NCBI RefSeq assembly: GCF_017114865.1
Contig: NZ_JADEYH010000032.1
Span: 1-52,853, forward strand
Length of the DNA stretch: 52,853 bases
From: Streptomyces verrucosisporus
GTDB taxonomy: Bacteria > Actinomycetota > Actinomycetes > Streptomycetales > Streptomycetaceae
Reading direction: 5' to 3'
Of this stretch, positions 36,546 through 45,271 are shown piece by piece; position 1 is the first letter of the stretch, and each line of letters opens with the position of its first letter. The notes under the pieces are model-generated. The model was not told the origin of the DNA, made no database searches, and saw only the letters and a list, made by a program, of their open reading frames with translations. The position numbers and the translations under genes are program-made.

Positions 36546-38143
36546 CCACCCCCATGACGGGCGGGGCCCGCACCGCGCCCCGGGCGCCGTACACCGACCC
36601 GGCCGGTATCCAGTACGTCCTGGGACGGCTGGAGGAGCCCTGCTACATCGTCGACACCGACCGCGGCCCCGGCGCCACCACCGCCCGGCCGGGCCCCGGC
36701 GTCCGGGCCCTGGCCGCGCTCGGCCCGCTGCCGCCCGAGCGCCTGGGATCCCGCGCCTTCCGCGAGCGGCACGGTGTCCGCCTGGCCTACCTGGGCGGCG
36801 CCATGGCGGGCGGCATCGCCTCCGAGGAACTGGTGATCGCCCTGGCCCGCGCCGGCTGCCTGGGCTCCTTCGGCGCGGCCGGCCTGCTGCCCGAGCGCAT
36901 CGACCGCGCGCTGCGCCGCTTCACGGCCGAACTCCCGGGCCTGCCCTGGGCGGTCAACCTCATCCACAGCCCCAGCGAGGACGCCCTGGAACGCGACGGG
37001 GTGGAGCTGCTGCTCCGGCACGGGGCGCGGTGCGTGGAGGCCTCCGCCTACCTGGACCTCACCCCGCACGTGGTGCGCTACCGGGTGGCCGGGCTGCACC
37101 GCGGCCGCGACGGCCGGGTGGTGGCCGCCAACCGGCTCATCGCCAAGGTCTCGCGCCCGGAGGTGGCCGAGAAGTTCATGCGCCCCGCCCCGCCCGCGAT
37201 CACCGCCGACCTGCTGGCCCGCGGGCTGATCACCGCCGAACAGGCGGAGCTGGCGCGGTACGTGCCGCTGGCCGACGACATCACCGCCGAGGCGGACTCC
37301 GGCGGGCACACCGACCGGCGCCCGCTGACCGCGCTCTTCCCCGCGCTGCTGGAGACGCGCGACGCCGTCCAGCGCGAGATGCGCTACCCGGTGCCGGTCG
37401 GACTCGGCGCGGGCGGAGGCATCGGCACCCCGCACGCGGCGGCCGCCGCCTACGCCATGGGAGCCGACTACGTGGTGGTGGGCTCGGTGCACCAGTCGTG
37501 CCTGGAGTCCGGCACCTCCGAGCCCGCCCGGCGGATGCTGGCCGAGGCGGGACTGGCCGACTGCGAGATGGCACCCGCCGCCGACATGTTCGAACTCGGG
37601 GTGGAACTCCAGGTGCTGAAGAAGGGCACCCTGTTCCCGATGCGCGCCAAGCGCCTGTACGAGCTGTACCAGCGCCACGACGGCATCGAGGCGCTTCCGC
37701 CGGAGGAACTGCGCCGCCTGGAGAAGCAGGTCTTCCGCCGCCCGGTGGAGGAGGTCTGGCAGGAGGTCGAGGCGTACTTCGCCCGCCGCGACCCCGACCA
37801 GCTGCGGCGCGCGGCGGCCGTACCGCGCCGCCGGATGGCGCTGCTGTTCCGCTGGTACCTGGGGATGGCCTCGCGCTGGGCGGTGACCGGCGAGGCGGAC
37901 CGCACCGCCGACTTCCAGGTGTGGTGCGGTCCGGCCATGGGCGCCTTCAACGCCTGGGTGCGCGGCACCTACCTGGCGGCTCCGGAGAACCGGCGGGTGG
38001 CGGACGTCGCCGGACACCTGCTGCGCGGCGCCGCCTACACCGCGCGGGTGCACCAGCTGGCCCTCGCCGGGGTGCGGCTGCCGCGCTCCTGCGCCGAGTA
38101 CCGGCCCGCGCCGGCCGCGGAAGCCGAAGGGGGCCGGCGATGA
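36542..38143 (+). CDS. PfaD-like enoyl reductase (FMN)
   Basis: This 533-aa enzyme has the TIM-barrel fold of 2-nitropropane dioxygenase relatives used as trans-acting enoyl reductases in Pfa synthesis. Landmarks are RLAYLGGAMAGGIASEELVIALARAGCLGSFGAAGL, WAVNLIHSP, VGLGAGGGIGTPHAAAAAYAMGADYVVVGSVHQ (FMN phosphate site), the Pfa-specific MAPAADMFELGVELQVLKKGTLFPMRAKRLYELY, and WYLGMASRWA with a C-terminal helical part. It would reduce enoyl-ACP intermediates selectively, setting which double bonds remain. It overlaps both neighbours by four bases (ATGA), so it is made with the synthase subunits. Cytosolic. Confidence 0.95.
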   Translation: MTTPMTGGARTAPRAPYTDPAGIQYVLGRLEEPCYIVDTDRGPGATTARPGPGVRALAALGPLPPERLGSRAFRERHGVRLAYLGGAMAGGIASEELVIALARAGCLGSFGAAGLLPERIDRALRRFTAELPGLPWAVNLIHSPSEDALERDGVELLLRHGARCVEASAYLDLTPHVVRYRVAGLHRGRDGRVVAANRLIAKVSRPEVAEKFMRPAPPAITADLLARGLITAEQAELARYVPLADDITAEADSGGHTDRRPLTALFPALLETRDAVQREMRYPVPVGLGAGGGIGTPHAAAAAYAMGADYVVVGSVHQSCLESGTSEPARRMLAEAGLADCEMAPAADMFELGVELQVLKKGTLFPMRAKRLYELYQRHDGIEALPPEELRRLEKQVFRRPVEEVWQEVEAYFARRDPDQLRRAAAVPRRRMALLFRWYLGMASRWAVTGEADRTADFQVWCGPAMGAFNAWVRGTYLAAPENRRVADVAGHLLRGAAYTARVHQLALAGVRLPRSCAEYRPAPAAEAEGGRR

Positions 38144-39924
38144 CGGCGGACGACGGGCAGCGGTGGCCCCGGTACGCCGCCGCCACCTCCCTGGAGCGGG
38201 AGCTGGGCGATCCGCGCGACGCGCGCAACCCGCTCGGATTCGCCGCCGCGGCCGGCCGGGACGCCGGGGAGTCCCGGCCGGCCGCCCTGGCCGCGCAGGC
38301 CGGGCCGAGGCTGCGCACCGCCTTCGTACCGGCCGCCCTCGGCGGCACCCTGGAGGCACTGGACGCCACGCTGATGCTGGTGAGGACCGCCGCCCGCCGG
38401 GACGCGGCGATCATGCCCGCCACCATGTTCGGCATCACCGCGGCCACCTGCGTGCTGATCGCCGGCTCCCGGCGGCAGCGCGAGCACGTCGTGGGCCTGC
38501 TGCGCGAGGGCGGCTCGCTCGGCTTCGCGCTCTCCGAGGCCGACCACGGCAGCGATCTGCTCGCCAACGACACACGGGCCGAGGAAGTCCCCGGCGGCTA
38601 CGCGCTCACCGGCGAGAAGTGGCTGGTCGGGCTCGGCGGGAGGTGCGACGGGCTGCTGGTGGTGGCCCGCACCGGCGGACGCGGCCCGGCCGCCTTCTCC
38701 GCGCTGCTGCTGGACGGGGAACAGGCCGCCGCGGCCCGCCGCGACACCCGCCGTCCGACGGGCATGCGCGGCGCCGACCTGGCCGGTTTCCGCTTCGACG
38801 GCCTCACCGTGCCGCGCGAGGCACTGGTCGGCGGTGTGGGCCGGGGGCTGGAGACCGCGATGAAGGCCATGCAGGTGGTCCGCACCATGAGCACGGCGGC
38901 CAACCTGGGGTGCGCCGACACCGGCCTGCGCCTGGCGCTGGACTTCGCCGCCGCCCACGTCGCGGCCGGCCGTGCGGCGCTGGCCCACCCGGGCGTCCGG
39001 CGCGAACTGGCCACCGCCGCGGCCCTGCTGCTGGCCGCGGACGCGGTGGCGCTGACCACCGCCCGCGGTCTGCACACCCTGCCCGCCGCCCAGAGCCTGT
39101 GGTCGAGCGTGGCGAAGAAGGTCCTCACCGACACCTGCGAGGAGGCGCTGGCGCGCTGCGCGGACGTGCTCGGCAGCCGCGGAGTGCTGCGCGACGGGCC
39201 GTACGCGGCCTTCGACACGCTGCGCAGGGACAACGCCGTCGTCCGCCACATCGACACCAGCCCCACCGCCAACCTGCGCCTGGTCGCCGCCCACTTCGCC
39301 CGGCTGGCCGCCGCACCGCCCGCACCGCCCGCGACGGGTGCGGACCCGGGCACGGCCGACGCGCTCCCCGGCGCCCTGGCCCGGACGTGCACGCTGTCCG
39401 AGTCGCTGCCCGAACCGGACCTGGACCGCCTGGCGCTGTCCGACCGCGGCGCGGACCCGGTCCTGGGCGCGGTGCCGGTGGTGGCCGCACGCGTCCGGGA
39501 GGTGCTGGAGAAGGCGGACGAGCGGCGGGCCGCGCGGGCCGTCACCCGGCTTGAGCGGGCCGCTTCCTGGCTGGGGCACGCCCTGCGCGCCCGCCGGGGC
39601 GCCGACCCGCTGCGCGACCAGGACCTGGCCGCGCGGCTGTGCTGGGTGCACGCCGCCGCGAGCTGCCTGCTGCTGTGGTGGCACAACCGCGACCACCGGC
39701 TGTACGGCGCGCCCGGGGGCGACCCCGGCTGGCTCACGGCCGCCCTGACGGTGCTGACGGCCCGGGCCGCCGGCCGCTCCTCCCCGCTGCCGGAGGAGGA
39801 CGCGGAGGCGGTCCTGGCCACCGTGCTGCCGCTGCACGAGGCCGACCGGCTGTTCTCCGCCGCCGCCCTGCCCCTGGCACACGGCGGGCCGGTGTCCGCG
39901 TCGGCGCCGGGAGCGTCCGCATGA
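38140..39924 (+). CDS. Acyl-CoA dehydrogenase homologue 1
   Basis: This 594-aa flavoprotein is larger than usual acyl-CoA dehydrogenases (about 380 aa). FAD-binding landmarks are GSLGFALSEADHGSDLLANDTRAEEVPGGYALTGEKWLVG and TGMRGADLAGFRFDGLTVP. The C-terminal helical domain ends its core with DTLRRDNAVVRHIDTSPTANL. There the normal catalytic Glu position (RDxRxxxIYEG) holds Asp. About 190 further residues form a helical extension. ATGA overlap couples it to the PfaD-like gene. It probably introduces or isomerises a double bond on the synthase product or a CoA/ACP-bound precursor; the exact reaction is unknown. Confidence 0.9.
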   Translation: MTADDGQRWPRYAAATSLERELGDPRDARNPLGFAAAAGRDAGESRPAALAAQAGPRLRTAFVPAALGGTLEALDATLMLVRTAARRDAAIMPATMFGITAATCVLIAGSRRQREHVVGLLREGGSLGFALSEADHGSDLLANDTRAEEVPGGYALTGEKWLVGLGGRCDGLLVVARTGGRGPAAFSALLLDGEQAAAARRDTRRPTGMRGADLAGFRFDGLTVPREALVGGVGRGLETAMKAMQVVRTMSTAANLGCADTGLRLALDFAAAHVAAGRAALAHPGVRRELATAAALLLAADAVALTTARGLHTLPAAQSLWSSVAKKVLTDTCEEALARCADVLGSRGVLRDGPYAAFDTLRRDNAVVRHIDTSPTANLRLVAAHFARLAAAPPAPPATGADPGTADALPGALARTCTLSESLPEPDLDRLALSDRGADPVLGAVPVVAARVREVLEKADERRAARAVTRLERAASWLGHALRARRGADPLRDQDLAARLCWVHAAASCLLLWWHNRDHRLYGAPGGDPGWLTAALTVLTARAAGRSSPLPEEDAEAVLATVLPLHEADRLFSAAALPLAHGGPVSASAPGASA

Positions 39925-39953
39925 CCCGCCCCCTGGAAGGAGCAGTGGTATGA
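39921..39953 (+). CDS. 10-codon relay ORF between the two dehydrogenase genes
   Basis: ATG 39921 overlaps the stop of dehydrogenase 1 (ATGA). The frame reads MTRPLEGAVV and stops at 39951-39953, overlapping the ATG of dehydrogenase 2 (ATGA). It contains GGAAGGAG, the ribosome binding site for the next gene. It probably passes ribosomes along rather than making a useful peptide. It may be chance. Confidence 0.35.
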   Translation: MTRPLEGAVV

Positions 39954-41734
39954 ACGCGAGCAAACTGACCTCTCTGGCCGGGGAGCTGGAGGACCACCTG
40001 GGCGACCCGCATGACGACCGCTCGCGGATGCCGTTCGCCCGGATCCTGGAGCACGACGAGCGCGAGCAGTACCCCCATCGGATGGTGAGTCTGCTGCAGG
40101 ACTGGGGCCTGCACCTCTACTGCCTGCCCGAGCGGTGGGGCGGGCGGGCGGGCGACGTGGAGGCCGGCTTCCAGCTCGTGCGGCTGGTGGCCCGCCGGGA
40201 CCCGACCACCGCCACCGCGCTGATGATCACCAACGTGGCGTTCATGCCGACCTGGATCGCCGCCACCGACGAGCAGGGCCGCGCCGCGGTCGACGCGATC
40301 AACCACGGCGGGCGGATGGCCTGGGGGCTGACCGAGCGCGAGCACGGCAGCGACATCCTCGCCAACGAGATGCGGGCCGAGAAGGTCCCCGGCGGCTATG
40401 TGCTGACTGGTGAGAAGTGGCTGATCGGCAACGCCACGGTGGCCGACGTGGTCAGTGTCCAGGCCCGCACCGATCCGCGGGGCGGACCGGGCGGATGGTC
40501 GGTCTTCGCGGTGGACAAGCGCCGCTGCCCGGCCGGTTCGGTGATGCCGCTGCCGGCCGAGCGCCTCCACGGGCTGCGGGCCATCGACATGAGCGGCATC
40601 CGGCTGGAGGGGGTGTTCGTACCGGAGGAGTGCCGGATCGGAGCCGAGGGGCAGGGGCTCGAACTGGCGCTCCAGGGCGCCCAGGTGGCCCGCACGGTGA
40701 TCTGCGCGATCGCGCTGGGCGCGGTGGACACCGCGCTGCGGGTGACGCTGGACTTCGCCGAGCAGCGCTCGATCTTCGGCCGGAAGGTCGCCGACATCCC
40801 CTACTCGCGGCGCCAGCTCGCCGAGTCCTTCGCCGACGTGATGCTGGCCGACGCGGTCTCCACCGCGGCGGTGCGCTCCCTGCAGGTGATACCGGAGCAG
40901 ACCAGCGTCTTCTCCTCGGTCGTGAAGTACTTCGTGCCCACGCTGATGGACCGCACGATGGCGCAGCTGTCGGTGGTGCTGGGCGCCCGCCAGTACCTGC
41001 GCGACCACCCGCACTACGGCATCTACCAGAAGATGCTGCGCGACCTGCTGGCGGTGCACTTCGTCGACGGCAACACGGTGGTCAACCTCAAGAGCGTCGG
41101 CGCCCAGCTCGACGGACTGCTGACGGCGGCGGTCTCGGCGGACGACGCGTCCCGCACCGAGGCCGCGGAGCGCGTGCTCGCGGTGTACGACGCGGACGCC
41201 CCGCTGCCGGTGTGGGAACCGCACCGGCAGCTGCTGGTCAGCCGCGGCCGCGACGACACGGTGGTCTCGCTGCCGGTGGCCGTGGAACGGCTGCGGGCGA
41301 TGGCCGCCCGGCACGGTGACGAGCGTCAGCGGGACTGGCTGGGCCGCGCGGCGGACCTGGCGGTACGGCTGTCGGGGGAGTTCGCCCGGCTGCGGGCCGA
41401 ACTGGATCTGCTCAAGCGGTCCCGGGGACGCGGATACGGGTCCTCGGCCGAGCTGTTCCGGCTGACCGAGCGCTACTGCGCCCTGCACGCGGCCGCCGCC
41501 TCGGTGCAGCTGGCCACCGGCTCGTCCCGGGCGTTCGGCGACGGGTTCCCCGACGGCGCGGTGCTGCTGCTCTCCCTGGAGAGGGTGTGGCGGCTGTTCC
41601 ACCCCACCGAGACGGTGACCGACCCGGAGACCGTGGACCGGGTGATGGAGGTGCTGCGCGGCCTGCACACCGCGCCACGGCTGTTCTCCGCCCGGCCCGT
41701 CCCCGTCCGCGCCTCCATGCCGGGGCCCGAGTGA
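39950..41734 (+). CDS. Acyl-CoA dehydrogenase homologue 2
   Basis: This is a 594-aa protein, exactly the length of its neighbour and clearly a diverged paralogue. It has MAWGLTEREHGSDILANEMRAEKVPGGYVLTGEKWLIGNATVAD (FAD region), RLHGLRAIDMSGIRLEGVFVPEE, and DFAEQRSIFGRKVADIPYSRRQLAESFAD, a more canonical core than in copy 1. The segment YQKMLRDLLAVHFVDGNTVVNL again has Asp where most family members have the catalytic Glu (IYEGT). A C-terminal helical extension follows, as in copy 1. AAGGAG precedes ATG 39950. The two may form a heteromer, as split acyl-CoA dehydrogenases do in actinobacterial steroid catabolism. The substrate is unknown. Confidence 0.92.
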   Translation: MNASKLTSLAGELEDHLGDPHDDRSRMPFARILEHDEREQYPHRMVSLLQDWGLHLYCLPERWGGRAGDVEAGFQLVRLVARRDPTTATALMITNVAFMPTWIAATDEQGRAAVDAINHGGRMAWGLTEREHGSDILANEMRAEKVPGGYVLTGEKWLIGNATVADVVSVQARTDPRGGPGGWSVFAVDKRRCPAGSVMPLPAERLHGLRAIDMSGIRLEGVFVPEECRIGAEGQGLELALQGAQVARTVICAIALGAVDTALRVTLDFAEQRSIFGRKVADIPYSRRQLAESFADVMLADAVSTAAVRSLQVIPEQTSVFSSVVKYFVPTLMDRTMAQLSVVLGARQYLRDHPHYGIYQKMLRDLLAVHFVDGNTVVNLKSVGAQLDGLLTAAVSADDASRTEAAERVLAVYDADAPLPVWEPHRQLLVSRGRDDTVVSLPVAVERLRAMAARHGDERQRDWLGRAADLAVRLSGEFARLRAELDLLKRSRGRGYGSSAELFRLTERYCALHAAAASVQLATGSSRAFGDGFPDGAVLLLSLERVWRLFHPTETVTDPETVDRVMEVLRGLHTAPRLFSARPVPVRASMPGPE

Positions 41735-42516
41735 CGGAGGCACGGACGGCCCGGCCGGAGGAGGAGGCCGGCCGGGCGGACCACCGGACACAGCTGTGGC
41801 TGCTGGCCGAGGAGTCGGTGGACGCGGAGACGGCCCGGTACGCCGCCGGACTGCTCAGCGCCGACGAGCGGCGCCGGCTGGAGCGGCTCCGCCCGCCGGA
41901 CGGGCGGCGGCGCTTCCTGGGCGCGCGGCTGCTGTGCCGCACGGTGCTGGGGGAGCTGCTGGGCCGGCCCCCGGCCGCGCTGCGGTTCGCCCGCGACGGG
42001 CTGGGCCGGCCCGAGCTGGACCCCGGTCCGCACGGGGTGCGGTTCAGCGTCTCCCACACCTCCGGCCTCATCGGCTGCCTGGTGAGCCGGGAGGGTCCGT
42101 GCGGGCTGGACGTGGAACGGGCGGAGGCGTCCGGGCCGGCACTCCGGTACGGGCAGCGGTGGCTGGCACCCGCGGAGCGGGAGCTGCTGGCCGCGCTGCC
42201 CCCCGGACGGCGGGCGCGGGCGTTCACCGACCTGTGGGTGCTGAAGGAGGCGTACACCAAGGCACTGGGACTCGGGTTCCAGCACCGCTTCGACGGGTTC
42301 CGGCTCGGTCCGGACGATCACGGCCGGATCGTGCTGGAGGATCCGTCGGTGCCGCCGGAGGCGGCCGCGCGCTGGCGCTTCGCCCTGCTGCCGGTGCCCG
42401 GCGGGCACCGGCTGGCGGTGGCGGTGCGGCGGGACGGCGACGGGTGCGGTCCGTGGTCCGCCCCCCAGCCGCGCTACCTCGACCCGCGCACGGTGGTGGC
42501 CGGTGCCGGCCGGTGA
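41731..42516 (+). CDS. Sfp-type 4'-phosphopantetheinyl transferase
   Basis: This 261-aa enzyme activates ACPs by moving 4'-phosphopantetheine from CoA to Ser. It carries the three Sfp motifs: RFSVSHTSGLIGCLVS, GLDVERAEA (Mg-binding Asp/Glu), and FTDLWVLKEAYTKALGLGF (W-x-x-KEAxxK). GTG 41731 overlaps the dehydrogenase 2 stop as GTGA. Being last in the operon, it plays the role PfaE has in marine systems and presumably serves both the synthase ACP and the free ACP. It ends tail-to-tail with the MerR gene, one base apart, with no room for a separate terminator. Confidence 0.93.
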   Translation: MTEARTARPEEEAGRADHRTQLWLLAEESVDAETARYAAGLLSADERRRLERLRPPDGRRRFLGARLLCRTVLGELLGRPPAALRFARDGLGRPELDPGPHGVRFSVSHTSGLIGCLVSREGPCGLDVERAEASGPALRYGQRWLAPAERELLAALPPGRRARAFTDLWVLKEAYTKALGLGFQHRFDGFRLGPDDHGRIVLEDPSVPPEAAARWRFALLPVPGGHRLAVAVRRDGDGCGPWSAPQPRYLDPRTVVAGAGR

Positions 42517-42517
42517 C

Positions 42518-43213
42518 TCACCCGCCGGCGCCGCCGCTCCGGTCGTCCCCGCTCCGGTCGTCCCCGTCCCGATCGGCGTACCGCCGCGCGGCCTCGTTCT
42601 CCTGCGCCATCCGGCGCAGGGTGGCCAGGACCGGCTCCATCAGGACGGTCAGGACCAGGGCACGTTCGGCGATGTCGATGCGGTCCTCGATCCCGGCGAG
42701 CTGGTCCAGGTCCAGCCGGGCGGTGGCGGCGGCCAGTTCGGCGTAGGGGACCAGTTCGTCGGCACCGTAGCCGGCGCCGACCTCGCGCAGCGCCCGCAGC
42801 CCGGTGGCCAGCGCTCCGCGCAGCGGCGACTGCTCGGTGACGGTCCAGCCCATCCGCTCGACGAGCCGCTCCACCTCGGCCGTGCTGCCGTCGGCGGTGT
42901 CCTGCCCCTCCGGGTCTTTCCCGTCCGGCTCCGCGGTCACCGGCGACCGCAGGGCGTAGTGCGTGACGCCGAGGGTCTTGTACCGTCCGAGCGGCTCGCC
43001 GACCGCTTCGAGAACCTCCCTGGTGGCGGCCACCGAGAGGCCACCGAGCGTGGTCAGCGCTCTGACCAGGCGCAACCGGCGCAGGTGGTCCTCCTCGTAC
43101 TCCGCCTGGTTGCTGGCGGTCGCCCGGCCGGGCCGCAGCAGCCCTTCCCGCAGATAGAACTTGATCGTCGGGATGGGGACGCCGCTGCGGCGGCTCAGCT
43201 CGGACATCCTCAC
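42518..43213 (-). CDS. MerR family transcriptional regulator
   Basis: This 231-aa regulator starts at GTG 43213 (AGGA five bases upstream; ATG 43207 is the alternative). The winged helix is at about 3-72: MSELSRRSGVPIPTIKFYLREGLLRPG, then RLVRALTTLGGLSVAATREVLEAV. The long C-terminal part is helical and has no metal-site Cys, so it should respond to an organic ligand. The end contains a short Asp/Arg/Ser repeat (DGDDRSGDDRSGG). It is divergent from the DUF3291-like and MFS genes, with palindromes between, so it probably controls the exporter. Whether it also affects the Pfa-like operon is open. Confidence 0.9.
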   Translation of the reverse strand: MRMSELSRRSGVPIPTIKFYLREGLLRPGRATASNQAEYEEDHLRRLRLVRALTTLGGLSVAATREVLEAVGEPLGRYKTLGVTHYALRSPVTAEPDGKDPEGQDTADGSTAEVERLVERMGWTVTEQSPLRGALATGLRALREVGAGYGADELVPYAELAAATARLDLDQLAGIEDRIDIAERALVLTVLMEPVLATLRRMAQENEAARRYADRDGDDRSGDDRSGGAGG

Positions 43214-43278
43214 GGGATTCCTCGATTCTGCGGCGGACGCGGCACGTACCGCGTGTGGACATGGAAAGTGTAACGTGC

Positions 43279-43307
43279 CACTATCGATAGTGGATAGTGT
43301 CACTATC
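43279..43307. promoter_or_regulatory. Paired palindromic operators of the MerR-MFS divergon
   Basis: CACTATCGATAGTG (43279-43292) is a perfect palindrome. It is followed at once by GATAGTG-T-CACTATC (43293-43307), also perfect. Four copies of the CACTATC half-site in alternating direction lie between the MerR gene and the DUF3291-like gene. Confidence 0.75.
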
Positions 43308-43362
43308 GCCACCCTGCAGGTGACGCCCGCGCGCCCTGCCCGCGAGTCAAGGACCCCGCGCC

Positions 43363-43764
43363 ATGCCGAAGCTCCCCTGGACCACGATCAGCCCCGCCGA
43401 CCCCGCCGACGAAGCGGTCGTCATGGCCTCCCGGCTGGAGGTCGCCTCCCTGCGGCACGTCCCGCGCTTCTTCTGGTTCTCCCTGGTGTCCTGGCGCCAG
43501 GTCCGCCGGTCGCCGGGTGCCTTCGGGGCCTCGCTCATCGCCCAGCTCGGCCGCGGTGTCTTCTGGACCCTCTCGGCCTGGGAGAGCAGGGAGGCGTTGT
43601 ACGCCTACGCCAAGACCGAACCGCACAACTCGATCATGAAGCGGCTGCGGCCCACCATGCGCGAGTCCCACTTCGTCTTCTGGACCGTCCCCGCCGAGCG
43701 GCTTCCCATCTCCTGGGAGGACGCCCGAGCCCGACTGGCGGAGGAACGGGACCGGAAGTCCTGA
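43363..43764 (+). CDS. DUF3291-like (ABM/spheroidene-monooxygenase fold) protein
   Basis: This 133-aa protein starts MPKLPWTTI, as is usual for this group. EAVVMASRLEVASLRHVPRFFWFSLVSWRQV is followed by GRGVFWTLSAWESREALYAYAKTEPHNSIMKRLRPTMRESHFVFWTV. The layout fits the ferredoxin-like DUF3291/antibiotic-monooxygenase dimer fold, with the W/H-containing surface (AWES.. EPH..) where a heme or small molecule could bind. It is first in a two-gene unit with an MFS exporter 44 bases downstream, under the palindromes. A role in sensing or modifying the exported compound is inference. Confidence 0.75.
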   Translation: MPKLPWTTISPADPADEAVVMASRLEVASLRHVPRFFWFSLVSWRQVRRSPGAFGASLIAQLGRGVFWTLSAWESREALYAYAKTEPHNSIMKRLRPTMRESHFVFWTVPAERLPISWEDARARLAEERDRKS

Positions 43765-43807
43765 CCCGCCCGCACCCACCGCCCGACCATCCTGACGGGA
43801 GAACCCC

Positions 43808-45271
43808 ATGTCCACCGCCGCACCACCCGCGCCGGCCGCCGGGCGCGCGCCGCTGTGGCTCGCGATCGTCGCCTGCTCCCTGCCGATGTTCATGACCGCC
43901 CTGGACAACCTGGTGGTCTCCACCGCGCTGCGGACCCTCCAGCAGGATCTCTCGGCGAGCACCCAGGACCTGCAGTGGTTCGTCAACGCCTACACCCTGG
44001 GCTTCGCCTGCTTCCTGCTGGTCTGCGCGGGCCTGGGCGACCGCTACGGCCGCCGCCGGTTCTTCGTCCTGGGCATCGTCGTCTTCACGCTGGCCTCCGT
44101 CGGCTGCGGCCTGTCCGAGACCAGCGGCCAGCTCATCGCCTCCCGCGCCCTCCAGGGGCTGGGGGCCGCCGCGGTCATGCCGCTGTCGCTGACCCTGCTG
44201 TCCGCCGCCGTGCCGGACCGGCTGCGCGGTCTGGCCGTGGGGCTGTGGAGCGCGGTCAGCGGCACCGCCGTCGCGCTCGGCCCGGTGGTGGGCGGTGCGG
44301 TCGTGGAAGGCCTCGACTGGCAGTGGATCTTCTGGATCAACGTGCCGGTCGGGCTGGTCGCGGTACCGCTGGCCCTGCTCGTCCTCAAGGAGAGCCGCGG
44401 TGAGCGGGCCCGCATCGACGTCGAGGGCATGATGCTGGTCACCGCCGGACTGCTCGCCCTGGTCTGGGGCATCGTCAACGGCGAGACCCGCGGCTGGAGC
44501 GACGGCCGGGTACTGCTCGCCCTGGCCGCGGGCGTGGCGCTGCTCGCGCTGTTCGCCTTCTGGGAGCGGCGCACCAAGGCCCCGCTGCTGCCGCTGCGCT
44601 TCTACCGGGTCCGAGCCTTCACCCTCACCAACCTCGTCTCCGCCGCCATGTACTTCGGGGTGTTCGGCTCCATCTTCCTGCTGGCGCAGTACCTGCAGAT
44701 CGCGCCCCCGCGCACCCCGCTGCACGCCGGTGTGCTCACCCTGTCCTGGACCCTGATGCCGATGTTCGTGGCACCGCTGGCGGGCATGCTCACCGAACGG
44801 GTGGGCGGCGGCCGGCTCATGGGCCTGGGCCTGCTGCTCCAGGCGGGCGGTCTGGTCTGGATCAATCTTGTGGCGACCACCGATACCCCCTACTCCCAGC
44901 TGGTGGCACCGATGGCCCTCGCCGGCATCGGCATGGGCCTGACCTTCGCCCCCGCCGCCACGGTGGTGCTCTCCTCCGTGCGCAAGACGGAGCACGGCAA
45001 GGCCGCCGGTGCCAACAGCACCGCCCGGGAGATCGGCGGCGCCCTGGGCGTGGCCGTCCTGGGCACGGTCTTCGCGGCCCACGGCGGCTACCTCTCCCCG
45101 CAGGACTTCGTGGACGGCGTACGGCCCGCACTGTGGATAGGGGCCGCGGTCGCCGCGCTCGGCGGCCTGGTGGCCTTCGCCATCCCCCGTCGGCCCGCGG
45201 GTGTTCAGGAACCGGAGCCGGGCGGCGAAAGCACCGGGCAGGGCACGCGGGAGGTGCGGCAGGCCGCCTGA
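43808..45271 (+). CDS. MFS drug exporter, DHA2 (14-helix) family
   Basis: This 487-aa membrane protein has about 14 helices. DHA2 motifs include SLPMFMTALDNLVVSTALRTLQQDL (motif D1), GLGDRYGRRRFFVLG (motif A), SRALQGLGAAAVMPLSLTLL, and WSAVSGTAVALGPVVGGAVVEGLDWQWIFWINVPVG (motif C). It would export toxic or self-made amphiphiles using proton-motive force. GGGAGAACCCC precedes ATG 43808. It is probably induced through the neighbouring MerR protein. It lies next to the Pfa-like operon but in its own unit, so export of that product is only a possibility. Confidence 0.95.
   Translation: MSTAAPPAPAAGRAPLWLAIVACSLPMFMTALDNLVVSTALRTLQQDLSASTQDLQWFVNAYTLGFACFLLVCAGLGDRYGRRRFFVLGIVVFTLASVGCGLSETSGQLIASRALQGLGAAAVMPLSLTLLSAAVPDRLRGLAVGLWSAVSGTAVALGPVVGGAVVEGLDWQWIFWINVPVGLVAVPLALLVLKESRGERARIDVEGMMLVTAGLLALVWGIVNGETRGWSDGRVLLALAAGVALLALFAFWERRTKAPLLPLRFYRVRAFTLTNLVSAAMYFGVFGSIFLLAQYLQIAPPRTPLHAGVLTLSWTLMPMFVAPLAGMLTERVGGGRLMGLGLLLQAGGLVWINLVATTDTPYSQLVAPMALAGIGMGLTFAPAATVVLSSVRKTEHGKAAGANSTAREIGGALGVAVLGTVFAAHGGYLSPQDFVDGVRPALWIGAAVAALGGLVAFAIPRRPAGVQEPEPGGESTGQGTREVRQAA

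Noticed and set aside
20075..42516. Interpretation as an enediyne synthase cluster
   Set aside because: Enediyne synthases also show KS-AT-ACP-KR-DH order, but they lack a second KS-CLF protein with FabA-like dehydratases and a PfaD-type reductase, both present here.
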